A DNA stretch of 64,000 nucleotides from Dyella ginsengisoli LA-4 (GTDB lineage Bacteria > Pseudomonadota > Gammaproteobacteria > Xanthomonadales > Rhodanobacteraceae). The translations under genes and the position numbers were made by a program. Of this stretch, positions 57,038 through 64,000 are shown piece by piece. The notes below the pieces were generated by a model, which was not told where the DNA came from, ran no database searches, and saw nothing but the letters and a program-made list of their open reading frames with translations. The stretch lies in the NCBI RefSeq assembly GCF_000334915.1, contig NZ_AMSF01000056.1:1-64000 (forward strand), written 5' to 3'. Positions within the stretch are counted from its first letter, which is position 1, and every line of letters begins with the position of its first letter.

Positions 57038-57220
57038 CGGCAGGGCATCCACGGGGCGGGCGTCCGGCAGGGCCGCCGGACGGGGATCGGCCGGGCATAT
57101 TAACAAGCGCTAAGCCGGGCCGGGCGCGGGGCGGAGGTTCTAAGCGTCGATTCAGTGTGAATTTGTTCGAATGCGACGGCCCAGCAGTGGGTCCAGAGAA
57201 CCTCTCCGTCCGGAGTTCGT

Positions 57221-57760
57221 ATGAACAAGATGTTGCTCCCCGCATTGGCACTGACCCTGATGTTCGGTGCCGCGCACGCCCAGGATCGTTACGGGCCGCC
57301 GCCGCCCCAGGGGGGCGACGACAATACGCATTACGGTTGGGCGGATGTGCTGCGCGTGGATCCCAACTATTCCATCGTGCGCACCGAGGCGCCGCAGCAG
57401 CAGTGCTACGACCAGCAGGTGGTACGCCGCGAAGGTGGCAACAGCACCGCCGGTACCGTGCTCGGTGCCATCGTCGGCGGCGTGCTGGGCAACACCATCG
57501 GCAAGGGCGATGGCCGCAAGGCGGCGACCGTGGCCGGTGCCGTGGCTGGCGGCGCGATCGGTCACCGGGCGGCGGGCAGCGGTTCGGAATACCAGACCAC
57601 CGAGACCCGTTGCCGCGAGGTCAGCCAGGTCAGCGAGCAGCGCCGCATCACCAGCTACGACGTGGAATACCGCTATCGCGGCGAGGTCTACGTATCGCGC
57701 CTGAGCTACGACCCGGGCGAGCGTCTGCGGGTGCGCGTCAGCGTCGAGCCGGCGGACTGA
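57221..57760 (+). CDS. Exported glycine-zipper 2TM (17-kDa antigen-like) protein
   Basis: 179 residues. Signal peptide 1-20 (ending AHA-QD). A glycine-zipper segment about 75-117 (GTVLGAIVGGVLGNTIGKG, AGAVAGGAIGHRAAG) follows a linker; the C-terminal part is beta-rich (SYDVEYRYRGEVYVSRLSYD). Two cysteines (CYDQQ, TRCREV) bracket the zipper. There is no lipobox. It resembles the rickettsial 17-kDa surface antigen domain; role in the envelope unknown. Followed by an intrinsic terminator. Confidence 0.8.
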   Translation: MNKMLLPALALTLMFGAAHAQDRYGPPPPQGGDDNTHYGWADVLRVDPNYSIVRTEAPQQQCYDQQVVRREGGNSTAGTVLGAIVGGVLGNTIGKGDGRKAATVAGAVAGGAIGHRAAGSGSEYQTTETRCREVSQVSEQRRITSYDVEYRYRGEVYVSRLSYDPGERLRVRVSVEPAD

Positions 57761-57783
57761 ATTTCCGCGGGAAAGACCCCACC

Positions 57784-57815
57784 GACCGCCGCCTTCGGGC
57801 GGCGGTCCCGTTTTT
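57784..57815 (+). terminator. Intrinsic terminator of the glycine-zipper gene
   Basis: GACCGCCGCC, loop TTCG, GGCGGCGGTC, CCGTTTTT. It isolates the arginine leader region downstream. Confidence 0.92.
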
Positions 57816-57847
57816 GGCCCCGCGGTTCCCCGAGTCTTCTTTTTTTG

Positions 57848-57876
57848 TTGCACGGCAGCGGAATTGCCGCCATGAT
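57848..57876 (+). promoter_or_regulatory. Candidate promoter of the argF' leader transcript
   Basis: TTGCAC (57848-57853), 17-base spacer, CATGAT (57871-57876). Both hexamers are imperfect. Transcription would start near 57883, leaving a 5' end of about 19 bases before the leader ATG at 57902. Confidence 0.4.
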
Positions 57877-57901
57877 TCGGTCTCCGCTTCCCGAGTCCTC
57901 C

Positions 57902-58006
57902 ATGTCCACAGCCGTCTATACCGCCAACGTCCTCACCAGCGCCCGCATGGCTGCTGGCATGACGTCGCGTGCGCGCCGACCGCTGGGCGAACATCCGGCC
58001 GGGTAG
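57902..58006 (+). CDS. Putative arginine-rich leader peptide of the argF' operon
   Basis: 34 residues beginning MSTAVYTANVLTSARM and ending EHPAG, TAG at 58004-58006. Arginine codons are clustered at residues 23, 25 and 26 (SRARRP; CGT, CGC, CGA at 57968, 57974 and 57977), with another at residue 15. CGA is normally rare in high-GC genomes. The stop overlaps the last base of the antiterminator arm 57997-58004. There is no good ribosome site, so translation is unproven; an in-frame ATG at 57872 overlaps the proposed -10. I read this as the sensing peptide of an attenuator, on arrangement alone. Confidence 0.5.
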   Translation: MSTAVYTANVLTSARMAAGMTSRARRPLGEHPAG

Positions 58007-58069
58007 GCTGTCGCGCGCTGTTGTCCACGAGCACCGACTGAAAAACCCGGCCTTCGCGCCGGGTTTTTT
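57997..58069 (+). promoter_or_regulatory. Candidate antiterminator/terminator switch (arginine attenuator) before argF'
   Basis: Terminator: AAAAACCCGGC (58041-58051), loop CTTCGC, GCCGGGTTTTT (58058-58068). Antiterminator: GGCCGGGT (57997-58004) is fully complementary to ACCCGGCC (58045-58052), the 5' arm of the terminator, so the two folds exclude each other. A ribosome halted at the Arg codons would leave 57997-58004 free (readthrough); one that reaches the stop would cover it (termination). argF' starts 57 bases later. Confidence 0.65.
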
Positions 58070-58125
58070 CGTTTCCACTCCACGGTTTCCAGCTTTTCCA
58101 CCCCTCGACACAGGATCCCGAACGC

Positions 58126-59133
58126 ATGGCACTTCGACACTTCCTGACCACCCAGGACTACAGCCGCGCCGAGATCGACGCGCTGCTGGAGCAGGCGGCC
58201 GCGTTCAAGCGCTCGCCGCGCGGGCAGCAGCTGGCCGGCAAGTCGGTGGCGCTGCTGTTCTTCAATCCCTCGATGCGCACCCGCACCAGCTTCGAGCTGG
58301 GTGCATTCCACCTGGGCGGCCACGCCATCGTGCTCGCGCCGGGCAAGGACGCGTGGCCGATCGAGTTCGAGGTCGGCAGCGTGATGGACGGCGATACCGA
58401 GGAGCACATCGCCGAAGTGGCGCGCGTGCTCAGCCGCTATGTGGACCTGATCGCGGTGCGCGCCTTTCCGAAGTTCCAGGACTGGCAGGTGGACCGCGAG
58501 GACAAGGTCATCAAGGCCTTCGCCCAGTACGCCACGGTGCCGGTGATCAACATGGAGACGATCACCCATCCCTGCCAGGAACTGGCACACGCGCTGGCCA
58601 TGCGCGAGCACCTGGGCGACCTCACGAAGAAGAAATACGTGCTGACCTGGACCTACCACCCCAAGCCGCTGAACACCGCGGTGGCCAACTCGGCATTGCT
58701 GATCGCCACCAAGATGGGCATGGACGTGACCCTGCTGTGTCCCACGCCCGACTACGTGCTGGACGAGCGCTACATGCAGGCCGGCCAGGAGAACGCGAAG
58801 GCCAATGGCGGCTCGCTGAAGGTCAGCCACGACATCGAGGAGGCCTATTCCGGCGCGCACGTGGTGTACGCCAAGAGCTGGGGCGCGCTGCCGTACTTCG
58901 GCCGCTGGGAGCAGGAAAAGCCGATCCGCGAGGCGAACAAGCACTTCATCGTCGACGAGGCGAAGATGGCGCTGACCGACCACGGCCTGTTCAGCCACTG
59001 CCTGCCGCTGCGCCGCAACGTCAAGGCCACCGACGCGGTGATGGACGCGCCGTACTGCATCGCCATCGACGAAGCCGAGAACCGCCTGCACGTGCAGAAG
59101 GCGGTGATGGCGTCGCTGATCGGGCAGGGTTGA
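58126..59133 (+). CDS. argF': N-acetylornithine carbamoyltransferase (AOTCase)
   Basis: 335 residues. Transcarbamylase with carbamoyl-phosphate motif SMRTRTS (49-55), HPCQELAHALA and HCLPLRRNVKATDAVMD. The substrate-deciding segment MDGDTEEHIAEV has Glu92, as in Xanthomonas AOTCase, and the whole chain follows that enzyme closely; classical ornithine carbamoyltransferases differ here. It makes N-acetyl-L-citrulline from N-acetylornithine and carbamoyl phosphate in the acetylated arginine route. First structural gene after the putative attenuator. Confidence 0.95.
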   Translation: MALRHFLTTQDYSRAEIDALLEQAAAFKRSPRGQQLAGKSVALLFFNPSMRTRTSFELGAFHLGGHAIVLAPGKDAWPIEFEVGSVMDGDTEEHIAEVARVLSRYVDLIAVRAFPKFQDWQVDREDKVIKAFAQYATVPVINMETITHPCQELAHALAMREHLGDLTKKKYVLTWTYHPKPLNTAVANSALLIATKMGMDVTLLCPTPDYVLDERYMQAGQENAKANGGSLKVSHDIEEAYSGAHVVYAKSWGALPYFGRWEQEKPIREANKHFIVDEAKMALTDHGLFSHCLPLRRNVKATDAVMDAPYCIAIDEAENRLHVQKAVMASLIGQG

Positions 59134-59143
59134 GCCGTCACCC

Positions 59144-59767
59144 ATGTACCTCCCCGGACATTTTTCCGAGACCCGTGACCAGGCCCTGCATGGGCTGGTC
59201 GATGCGCATCCGTTCGCCACCGTGCTGGTGCCGGATGCATCGGGTGTCGCCGTGAACCATCTGCCACTGCTGCGGCAGGGCGATGTGCTGCGCGGCCATG
59301 TCGCCGGCGGCAACGAGCTGGCCACAATGGACGGCGCCGCCGTGGTGGCGGTGTTCCACGGCCCGCAGGGCTACGTGAGCCCGAACTGGTACCCGAGCAA
59401 GCACGAGACCGGGCGCGAGGTGCCGACCTGGAACTACGCCGTGGCGCACGTGCACGGGCGCCTGCGCGTAGTCCGCGACGCCGGCTGGCTGCGCGATCTG
59501 CTGGACGCCTTGACCGACCGCTTCGAGGCGACCGAGCCGGCGCCCTGGAAGGTCGCCGATGCCCCGGCCGACCACGTGCAGAAGCTGCTCGGTGCCATCG
59601 CCGGCATCGAGATCGCCATCGAGCGCATCGAGGGCAAGTTCAAGCTCAGCCAGAACCACCCGGCGGCGAACCGTGCCGGCGTGGTCGACGGCCTGACCCG
59701 TCGCGCGCAGGGCGACGACCTGGCGCTGGCCGCGCTGATGCAGGCGCAGGAGGCAGCACGCGCATGA
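59144..59767 (+). CDS. PaiB-family FMN-binding protein
   Basis: 207 residues, ten bases after argF'. FMN-binding split-barrel of the PaiB type: MYLPGHFSETRDQALHGLVDAHPFATV, NHLPLL, GPQGYVSPNWYPSK, VPTWNYAVAHVHG and KLSQNHPAANRAGVV. Bacillus PaiB influences protease genes, hence the name 'negative transcriptional regulator', but no DNA-binding domain is present and the real activity is probably redox or flavin-related. Its stop overlaps the next start (ATGA). Confidence 0.87.
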   Translation: MYLPGHFSETRDQALHGLVDAHPFATVLVPDASGVAVNHLPLLRQGDVLRGHVAGGNELATMDGAAVVAVFHGPQGYVSPNWYPSKHETGREVPTWNYAVAHVHGRLRVVRDAGWLRDLLDALTDRFEATEPAPWKVADAPADHVQKLLGAIAGIEIAIERIEGKFKLSQNHPAANRAGVVDGLTRRAQGDDLALAALMQAQEAARA

Positions 59768-60237
59768 ACCGCCCGCATCGCTACCGCGTCGACGTGGTCT
59801 GGACCGGCAACCGCGGTACCGGCACCGACGGCTACCGCAACTACAGCCGCAACCACGTGATCCGCGTGCCCGGCAAGCCGGAACTGGCCGGATCGGCCGA
59901 CCCCACCTTCCGCGGCGACGCCACGAAGTACAACCCGGAGGACATGCTGGTGGCCGCGCTGTCCACCTGCCACATGCTCTCGTACCTGCACATGGCGACC
60001 GTCGCCGGCGTGGTGGTCACCGACTACTGCGACTCGGCCGAGGGCACGATGGTGACCGAGGGCGACGGCGGCCGCTTCACCGAGGTGGTGCTGCGTCCCG
60101 TCGTCACCATCACCGCCGCCAGCGACCCGGCCAAGGCCGAGGCCGCGCACGAGGCGGCACACCACGCCTGCTTCATCGCCAATTCCGTGAATTTCCCGGT
60201 GCGCTGCGAGCCGCGCACCGTCGTCGCTTCCGACTGA
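59764..60237 (+). CDS. OsmC-family peroxidase-like protein
   Basis: 157 residues, start overlapping the PaiB stop. OsmC/Ohr fold with the two redox cysteines in [14 protein letters not shown] and [14 protein letters not shown]. Members reduce organic or fatty-acid hydroperoxides with lipoyl or thiol donors. Its place within an arginine operon is not explained by known biochemistry. Confidence 0.88.
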   Translation: MNRPHRYRVDVVWTGNRGTGTDGYRNYSRNHVIRVPGKPELAGSADPTFRGDATKYNPEDMLVAALSTCHMLSYLHMATVAGVVVTDYCDSAEGTMVTEGDGGRFTEVVLRPVVTITAASDPAKAEAAHEAAHHACFIANSVNFPVRCEPRTVVASD

Positions 60238-60268
60238 CCGTCCACCTCCGCCCCAGGATCCCCGCACC

Positions 60269-61462
60269 ATGAGCCAGAAAGACATCGTCCTCGCCTTCTC
60301 CGGCGGCCTCGACACCAGCTTCTGCGTCCCGTACCTGAAAGAGCGCGGCTGGGCCGTGCACACCGTGTTCGCCGACACCGGCGGCGTGGATGCCGAGGAG
60401 CGCGCCTACATCGAGGCGCGCGCGAAAGAGCTCGGCGTCGCCAGCCACGTCACCGTGGACGGCGGCCCGGCGATCTGGAACGGCTTCGTGAAGCCGTTCG
60501 TGTGGGCCGGCGAGGGCTACCAGGGGCAGTACCCGCTGCTGGTGTCCGACCGCTACCTGATCGTCGATGCGGCGATCGCGCGTGCGAAGGAGCTGGGCAC
60601 CAAGGCGATCGCCCACGGCTGCACCGGCATGGGCAACGACCAGGTGCGTTTCGACCTGGCGGTGAAGGCGCTGGGCGACTACCAGATCGTGGCGCCGATC
60701 CGCGAGATCCAGAAGGAGCACACCCAGACCCGCGCCTACGAGCAGGCCTACCTGGAAGAGCGCGGCTTCGAAGTGCGAGCGAAGCAGAAGAGCTACACCA
60801 TCAACGAGAACCTGCTCGGCGTGACCCTGTCCGGCGGCGAGATCGACCACTGGAAGGCGCCGGGCGAGGGCGCCCGCGGCTGGTGCAAGCCGCGCGCGGA
60901 ATGGCCGTCCGACAAGCTGCAGGTCACGCTCGGCTTCGAGAAGGGCGAGGCGGTGTCGCTCGACGGCGAGAAGCTGCCGGGCGCGGCGATCCTGGCGAAG
61001 CTCAACGCGCTGTTCGCGCCGTACGGCGTGGGCCGCGGCATGTATACCGGCGACACCACCATCGGCCTGAAGGGCCGCATCGTGTACGAAGCGCCGGGGC
61101 TGGTCTCGCTGCTGGCCGCGCACCGCGCACTGGAGGAGGCGGTGCTGACCAAGCAGCAGAACCGCTTCAAGCCGGAGGTGGCGCGCAAGTGGGTCGAGGT
61201 GGTCTACGAAGGCTTCTTCCACGACCCGGTGAAGACCGACCTGGAAGCCTTCCTCGCCTCCAGCCAGGCCTGCGTCAACGGCGAGGTGGTGCTGGAAACG
61301 TCCGGCGCCCAGGTCACCGCGGTCGAGGTGCGTTCGCCGCACATCCTCAACGCCAAGGGGGCTATCTACGCACAGTCCGCCGACTGGGGCGTGGAAGAGG
61401 CCGAAGGCTTCATCAAGCTGTTCGGCATGAGCTCGACGCTGTGGGCCGAGGTCAACCGCTGA
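60269..61462 (+). CDS. argG: Argininosuccinate synthase
   Basis: 397 residues. ATP-pyrophosphatase loop [11 protein letters not shown], then [15 protein letters not shown] and the [17 protein letters not shown] segment. It joins citrulline and aspartate. In the Xanthomonas-type pathway the deacetylase ArgE first frees citrulline from acetylcitrulline. 31 bases after the OsmC gene; GNAT and argE genes follow. Confidence 0.96.
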   Translation: MSQKDIVLAFSGGLDTSFCVPYLKERGWAVHTVFADTGGVDAEERAYIEARAKELGVASHVTVDGGPAIWNGFVKPFVWAGEGYQGQYPLLVSDRYLIVDAAIARAKELGTKAIAHGCTGMGNDQVRFDLAVKALGDYQIVAPIREIQKEHTQTRAYEQAYLEERGFEVRAKQKSYTINENLLGVTLSGGEIDHWKAPGEGARGWCKPRAEWPSDKLQVTLGFEKGEAVSLDGEKLPGAAILAKLNALFAPYGVGRGMYTGDTTIGLKGRIVYEAPGLVSLLAAHRALEEAVLTKQQNRFKPEVARKWVEVVYEGFFHDPVKTDLEAFLASSQACVNGEVVLETSGAQVTAVEVRSPHILNAKGAIYAQSADWGVEEAEGFIKLFGMSSTLWAEVNR

Positions 61463-61465
61463 CAC

Positions 61466-61909
61466 ATGGACGGCACGCTGCGCATCGATACGTCACGGGA
61501 GGCGCTGGATCGGGACATGATCCACGCCTTCCTCGCCGAGCAGGCCTACTGGAGCCGCGGCATCCCGCGCGAGACGGTGGAGCGTGCCATCGAAGGCTCG
61601 CTGTGCTTCGGCGGCTACCTCGACGGGCACCAGGTCGCGTTCGCGCGGGTGGTCACTGATGGCGCCACCTTCGGCTACCTCGCCGACGTGTTCGTGCTGC
61701 CGGAGCATCGCGGGCGAGGCCATGCCAAGACCCTGATGGCGGCGGTGATGGCGCATCCGCAATTGCAGGGTCTGCGCCGCTTCAGCCTGGCCACCCTTGA
61801 TGCGCACGCGCTGTATGCCGGTTTCGGCTTCACCGCGCCGAGTCGGCCGCAGAACCTGATGGAAAAGCTCGATCCGGACATCTACACCCGACAGCCAGGC
61901 AGGCCATGA
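61466..61909 (+). CDS. GNAT-family acetyltransferase within the arg operon
   Basis: 147 residues, three bases after argG and overlapping argE by ATGA. Acetyl-CoA loop VFVLPEHRGRGHAKTLMAAVM and end-piece HALYAGFGFTAPSRPQNLMEKL. The N-terminus (SREALDRDMIHAFLAEQAYWSRG) is typical of a common uncharacterised bacterial GNAT group. N-acetylglutamate synthesis is probably covered by the fused argB product, so this one is unlikely to be the needed synthase. Confidence 0.83.
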   Translation: MDGTLRIDTSREALDRDMIHAFLAEQAYWSRGIPRETVERAIEGSLCFGGYLDGHQVAFARVVTDGATFGYLADVFVLPEHRGRGHAKTLMAAVMAHPQLQGLRRFSLATLDAHALYAGFGFTAPSRPQNLMEKLDPDIYTRQPGRP

Positions 61910-63006
61910 CACCTCTTCTGCAATACACCCTGGAACACCTCAAGGCCCTGGTCGGCTTCGACACGCGCAATCCGCCGCGCGCCATCGGTACCGGCGGCAT
62001 CTTCGACTACATCCGCGCGCAGTTGCCCGGGTTCGACGTCACCGTCACCGACTACGGTGCCGGTGCGGTTACGCTGCATGCGGTGCGTGGTGCGCCGAAG
62101 CGGCTGTTCAACGTGCACCTGGACACCGTGCCCGACTCGCCGCACTGGAGCGCCGACCCACACCGGCTGCGCATCACCGGTGATCGCGCGATCGGCCTGG
62201 GCGCCTGCGACATCAAGGGCGCCGCGGCGGCGCTGCTCGCCGTGGCGAACGTCACCGACGGCCCGATGGCGATGCTGTTCTCCACCGACGAGGAGGCCAA
62301 CGATGCGCGCTGCATCGCCGGCTTCCTGGGAACGAAGCACGACTACGACGCGATCATCGTGGCCGAGCCGACCAAGGGCGAAGCTGTGCTGGCGCACCGC
62401 GGCATCCACTCGGTGCTGATGCGCTTTGCCGGCCATGCCGGCCACGCCTCGGGCGAGCAGAAGCCCAGCGACAGCGCGCTGCATCAGGCGGTGCGCTGGG
62501 GCGATGCGGCGCTGGATTTCGCCGCGGCGCAGTCGCATGAACGTTTCGGCGGGTTGACCGGCCTGCGCTTCAACATCGGCCGCATCGACGGCGGCATCAA
62601 GGCCAACATGATCGCGCCGACCACCGAGGTGCGCTTCGGCTTCCGTCCGCTGCCGACGATGGATCCGGACCGCATGCTGGAGACCCTGCGCACCCTGGTC
62701 GAGCCGGCGCCCGCCGAGTTCACCGAGACGTTCCGCGGCGACTCGCTGCCGGCCGGCGACACCGCCACCGCCGAGGCTCGCCGGCTGGCCGCGCGCGACC
62801 TCGCCGACGAACTGGATATCCCGGTCGGCAACGCGGTGGACTTCTGGACCGAGGCGGCGCTGTTCTCCGCCGCGGGCTATACCGCGTTCGTCTATGGCCC
62901 CGGCGACATCGCCCAGGCGCACACCGCCGACGAGTGGGTGGCGCTCGACCAGCTGCAGCATTACGCCGCCACCATCCACGGGCTGGTCGCACGCGGCCAC
63001 GCGTGA
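61906..63006 (+). CDS. argE: N-acetylcitrulline/N-acetylornithine deacetylase
   Basis: 366 residues from an ATG overlapping the GNAT stop. M20 metallopeptidase: [58 protein letters not shown] and the dimerisation domain [15 protein letters not shown]. In Xanthomonas the orthologue acts mainly on N-acetyl-L-citrulline, which fits the AOTCase upstream. Confidence 0.92.
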   Translation: MTPLLQYTLEHLKALVGFDTRNPPRAIGTGGIFDYIRAQLPGFDVTVTDYGAGAVTLHAVRGAPKRLFNVHLDTVPDSPHWSADPHRLRITGDRAIGLGACDIKGAAAALLAVANVTDGPMAMLFSTDEEANDARCIAGFLGTKHDYDAIIVAEPTKGEAVLAHRGIHSVLMRFAGHAGHASGEQKPSDSALHQAVRWGDAALDFAAAQSHERFGGLTGLRFNIGRIDGGIKANMIAPTTEVRFGFRPLPTMDPDRMLETLRTLVEPAPAEFTETFRGDSLPAGDTATAEARRLAARDLADELDIPVGNAVDFWTEAALFSAAGYTAFVYGPGDIAQAHTADEWVALDQLQHYAATIHGLVARGHA

Positions 63007-63046
63007 GACGACAGCCACGTTCCCCGACCATTCCCCGATCGATGCC

Positions 63047-64000
63047 ATGACCAACGGTTCCCACACCCGCAAGACCATCGTTCGCCTGCTCTCGGCCATG
63101 GGCAGCGCGAAGGAGATCCAGCAGTACCTCAAGCGCTTTTCCCAGCTCGACGCCAGCCGCTTCGCGGTAGTGAAGGTGGGCGGCGCGGTGCTGCGCGACG
63201 AGCTCAATGACCTCACCTCCTCGCTGACCTTCCTGCAGCAGGTCGGCCTCACGCCAATCGTGCTGCACGGCGCCGGCCCGCAGCTGGACGAGGAGCTCGC
63301 CGCGGCCGGCATCGAGAAGCAGACGGTGAACGGCCTACGCGTGACCAGCCCGAAGGCGCTGGGCATCGTGCGCCGCGTGTTCCAGCAGCAGAACCTCAAG
63401 CTGGTCGAGGCGCTGCAGTCGATGGACACGCGCGCCACCTCGGTGCCCTCGGGCGTGTTCATGGCCAGCTTCCTGGACCGCGACACCTACGGCATGGTCG
63501 GCAAGGTCGACAGCATCAACCTGGCGCCGATCGAGGCCAGCCTGCGCGCGGGCTCGATCCCGGTGATCGCCAGCCTGGGCGAGACGGATGAAGGACAGTT
63601 CCTCAACATCAACGCCGACTTCGCCGCCAACGAGCTGGTGCGGGTGCTGCAGCCGTACAAGATCGTGTTCCTCACCGGCACCGGTGGGCTGCTCGACGAC
63701 CAGGGTCGGCTGATCGACTCGATCAACCTGTCCACCGAGTTCGATCACCTGATGGCGCAGCCGTGGATCAACGGCGGCATGCGAGTGAAGATCGAGCAGA
63801 TCGCCGACCTCCTGGACAAGCTGCCGCTGTCGTCCTCGGTGTCGATCACGCGGCCGTCCGAGCTGGCCAAGGAGCTGTTCACCCACAAGGGCTCCGGCAC
63901 CCTGGTCCGGCGCGGCGAGAAGGTGCTGACCTTCGACAGCTGGGCGGGCGTGGACCAGGCGCGGCTGCGCGAACTGATCGAGTCGAGCTTCGGCCGCAAG
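63047..64000 (+). CDS. argB: Acetylglutamate kinase domain of a probable bifunctional NAG kinase/synthase (3' end outside window)
   Basis: Open from ATG 63047 to the window end, 318 codons without a stop. Amino-acid-kinase fold: [55 protein letters not shown] and [13 protein letters not shown]. The long N-terminus ([25 protein letters not shown]) and the continuation [26 protein letters not shown] are typical of the Xanthomonas-type fusion in which a GNAT synthase domain follows the kinase. The synthase part is beyond the edge. Together the two activities make N-acetylglutamyl phosphate. Confidence 0.9.
   Translation, partial: MTNGSHTRKTIVRLLSAMGSAKEIQQYLKRFSQLDASRFAVVKVGGAVLRDELNDLTSSLTFLQQVGLTPIVLHGAGPQLDEELAAAGIEKQTVNGLRVTSPKALGIVRRVFQQQNLKLVEALQSMDTRATSVPSGVFMASFLDRDTYGMVGKVDSINLAPIEASLRAGSIPVIASLGETDEGQFLNINADFAANELVRVLQPYKIVFLTGTGGLLDDQGRLIDSINLSTEFDHLMAQPWINGGMRVKIEQIADLLDKLPLSSSVSITRPSELAKELFTHKGSGTLVRRGEKVLTFDSWAGVDQARLRELIESSFGRK

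Overview
The window looks like a chromosomal segment of a high-GC gammaproteobacterium of the Xanthomonadales (Lysobacterales), most likely family Rhodanobacteraceae. The strongest clue is the arginine cluster at the right end. It encodes an N-acetylornithine carbamoyltransferase (argF'), an N-acetylcitrulline/N-acetylornithine deacetylase and a fused N-acetylglutamate kinase(/synthase), the acetylated arginine route known from Xanthomonas. A FimX-type c-di-GMP effector, a SigF/NrsF-type sigma/anti-sigma pair and a DksA with a histone-H1-like tail fit the same group. I see no prophage, insertion sequence, CRISPR array, rRNA or tRNA gene. Nearly all of the window is dense core-genome coding sequence, with one REP-type inverted repeat.

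Layout. 0-3.4 kb: end of an ECF sigma factor, its NrsF anti-sigma factor, a Met/Lys/Asp repeat protein behind a candidate promoter for that sigma factor, then rsfS, rlmH, a GNAT protein and maf. 3.5-11 kb: CPBP protease, TerC-CBS membrane protein, MAPEG protein, YpfJ zinc peptidase, cysteine-cluster protein, a TonB-domain lipoprotein behind a tandem palindromic operator, YgiD-type dioxygenase and a TPR-sulfotransferase. 11-21 kb: two DEAD-box helicases (deaD, rhlE) flanking an SDR, fghA and a RimJ-like gene; then an EF-hand protein, a secreted M4 protease, an MFS transporter and a SlyD-type isomerase. 21-29.3 kb: NlpC/P60 lipoprotein, a BlaR1-like protease carrying a TonB-type C-terminus, BlaI with the same operator as at 8 kb, hutG, can, nei, a divergent SDR, a lipoprotein/membrane pair and asnS. 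29.4-35.4 kb: A-type Fe-S carrier, rpsF-rpsR-rplI, dnaB behind DnaA boxes, alr and radA. 35.4-40.7 kb: purU, ypjD, ffh and rpsP-rimM-trmD-rplS. 40.8-50.6 kb: fimX, epmB/efp, mtaD, a YciI protein, ubiG, gph, a phytoene-synthase-like gene, folE2, a GYF-domain protein and yidD. 50.7-55.2 kb: dksA, then an arsenic operon (arsR, fused arsC, acr3, arsH) ending in the REP-type repeat. 55.2-64 kb: sufE, cysS, a glycine-zipper protein and the arginine cluster.

Three regulatory structures stand out. (1) Upstream of argF' there is a short reading frame with clustered Arg codons, an 8-bp antiterminator arm overlapping its stop codon, and a mutually exclusive intrinsic terminator: the layout of a ribosome-mediated arginine attenuator. 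(2) The tandem palindrome ATTAC-N4-GTAAT occurs upstream of blaI and upstream of the TonB-domain lipoprotein 15 kb away, and nowhere else that I found. This suggests a small BlaI regulon without a beta-lactamase. (3) GTAACC-N16-CGAA stands between nrsF and the Met/Lys/Asp repeat gene, matching the SigF promoter consensus as I remember it from Caulobacter.

Two unusual protein fusions deserve attention: an arsenate reductase joining the low-molecular-weight-phosphatase and glutaredoxin-coupled types in one chain, and a DksA that has lost three of four zinc-finger cysteines but carries a Lys/Ala/Pro-rich tail of about 218 residues.
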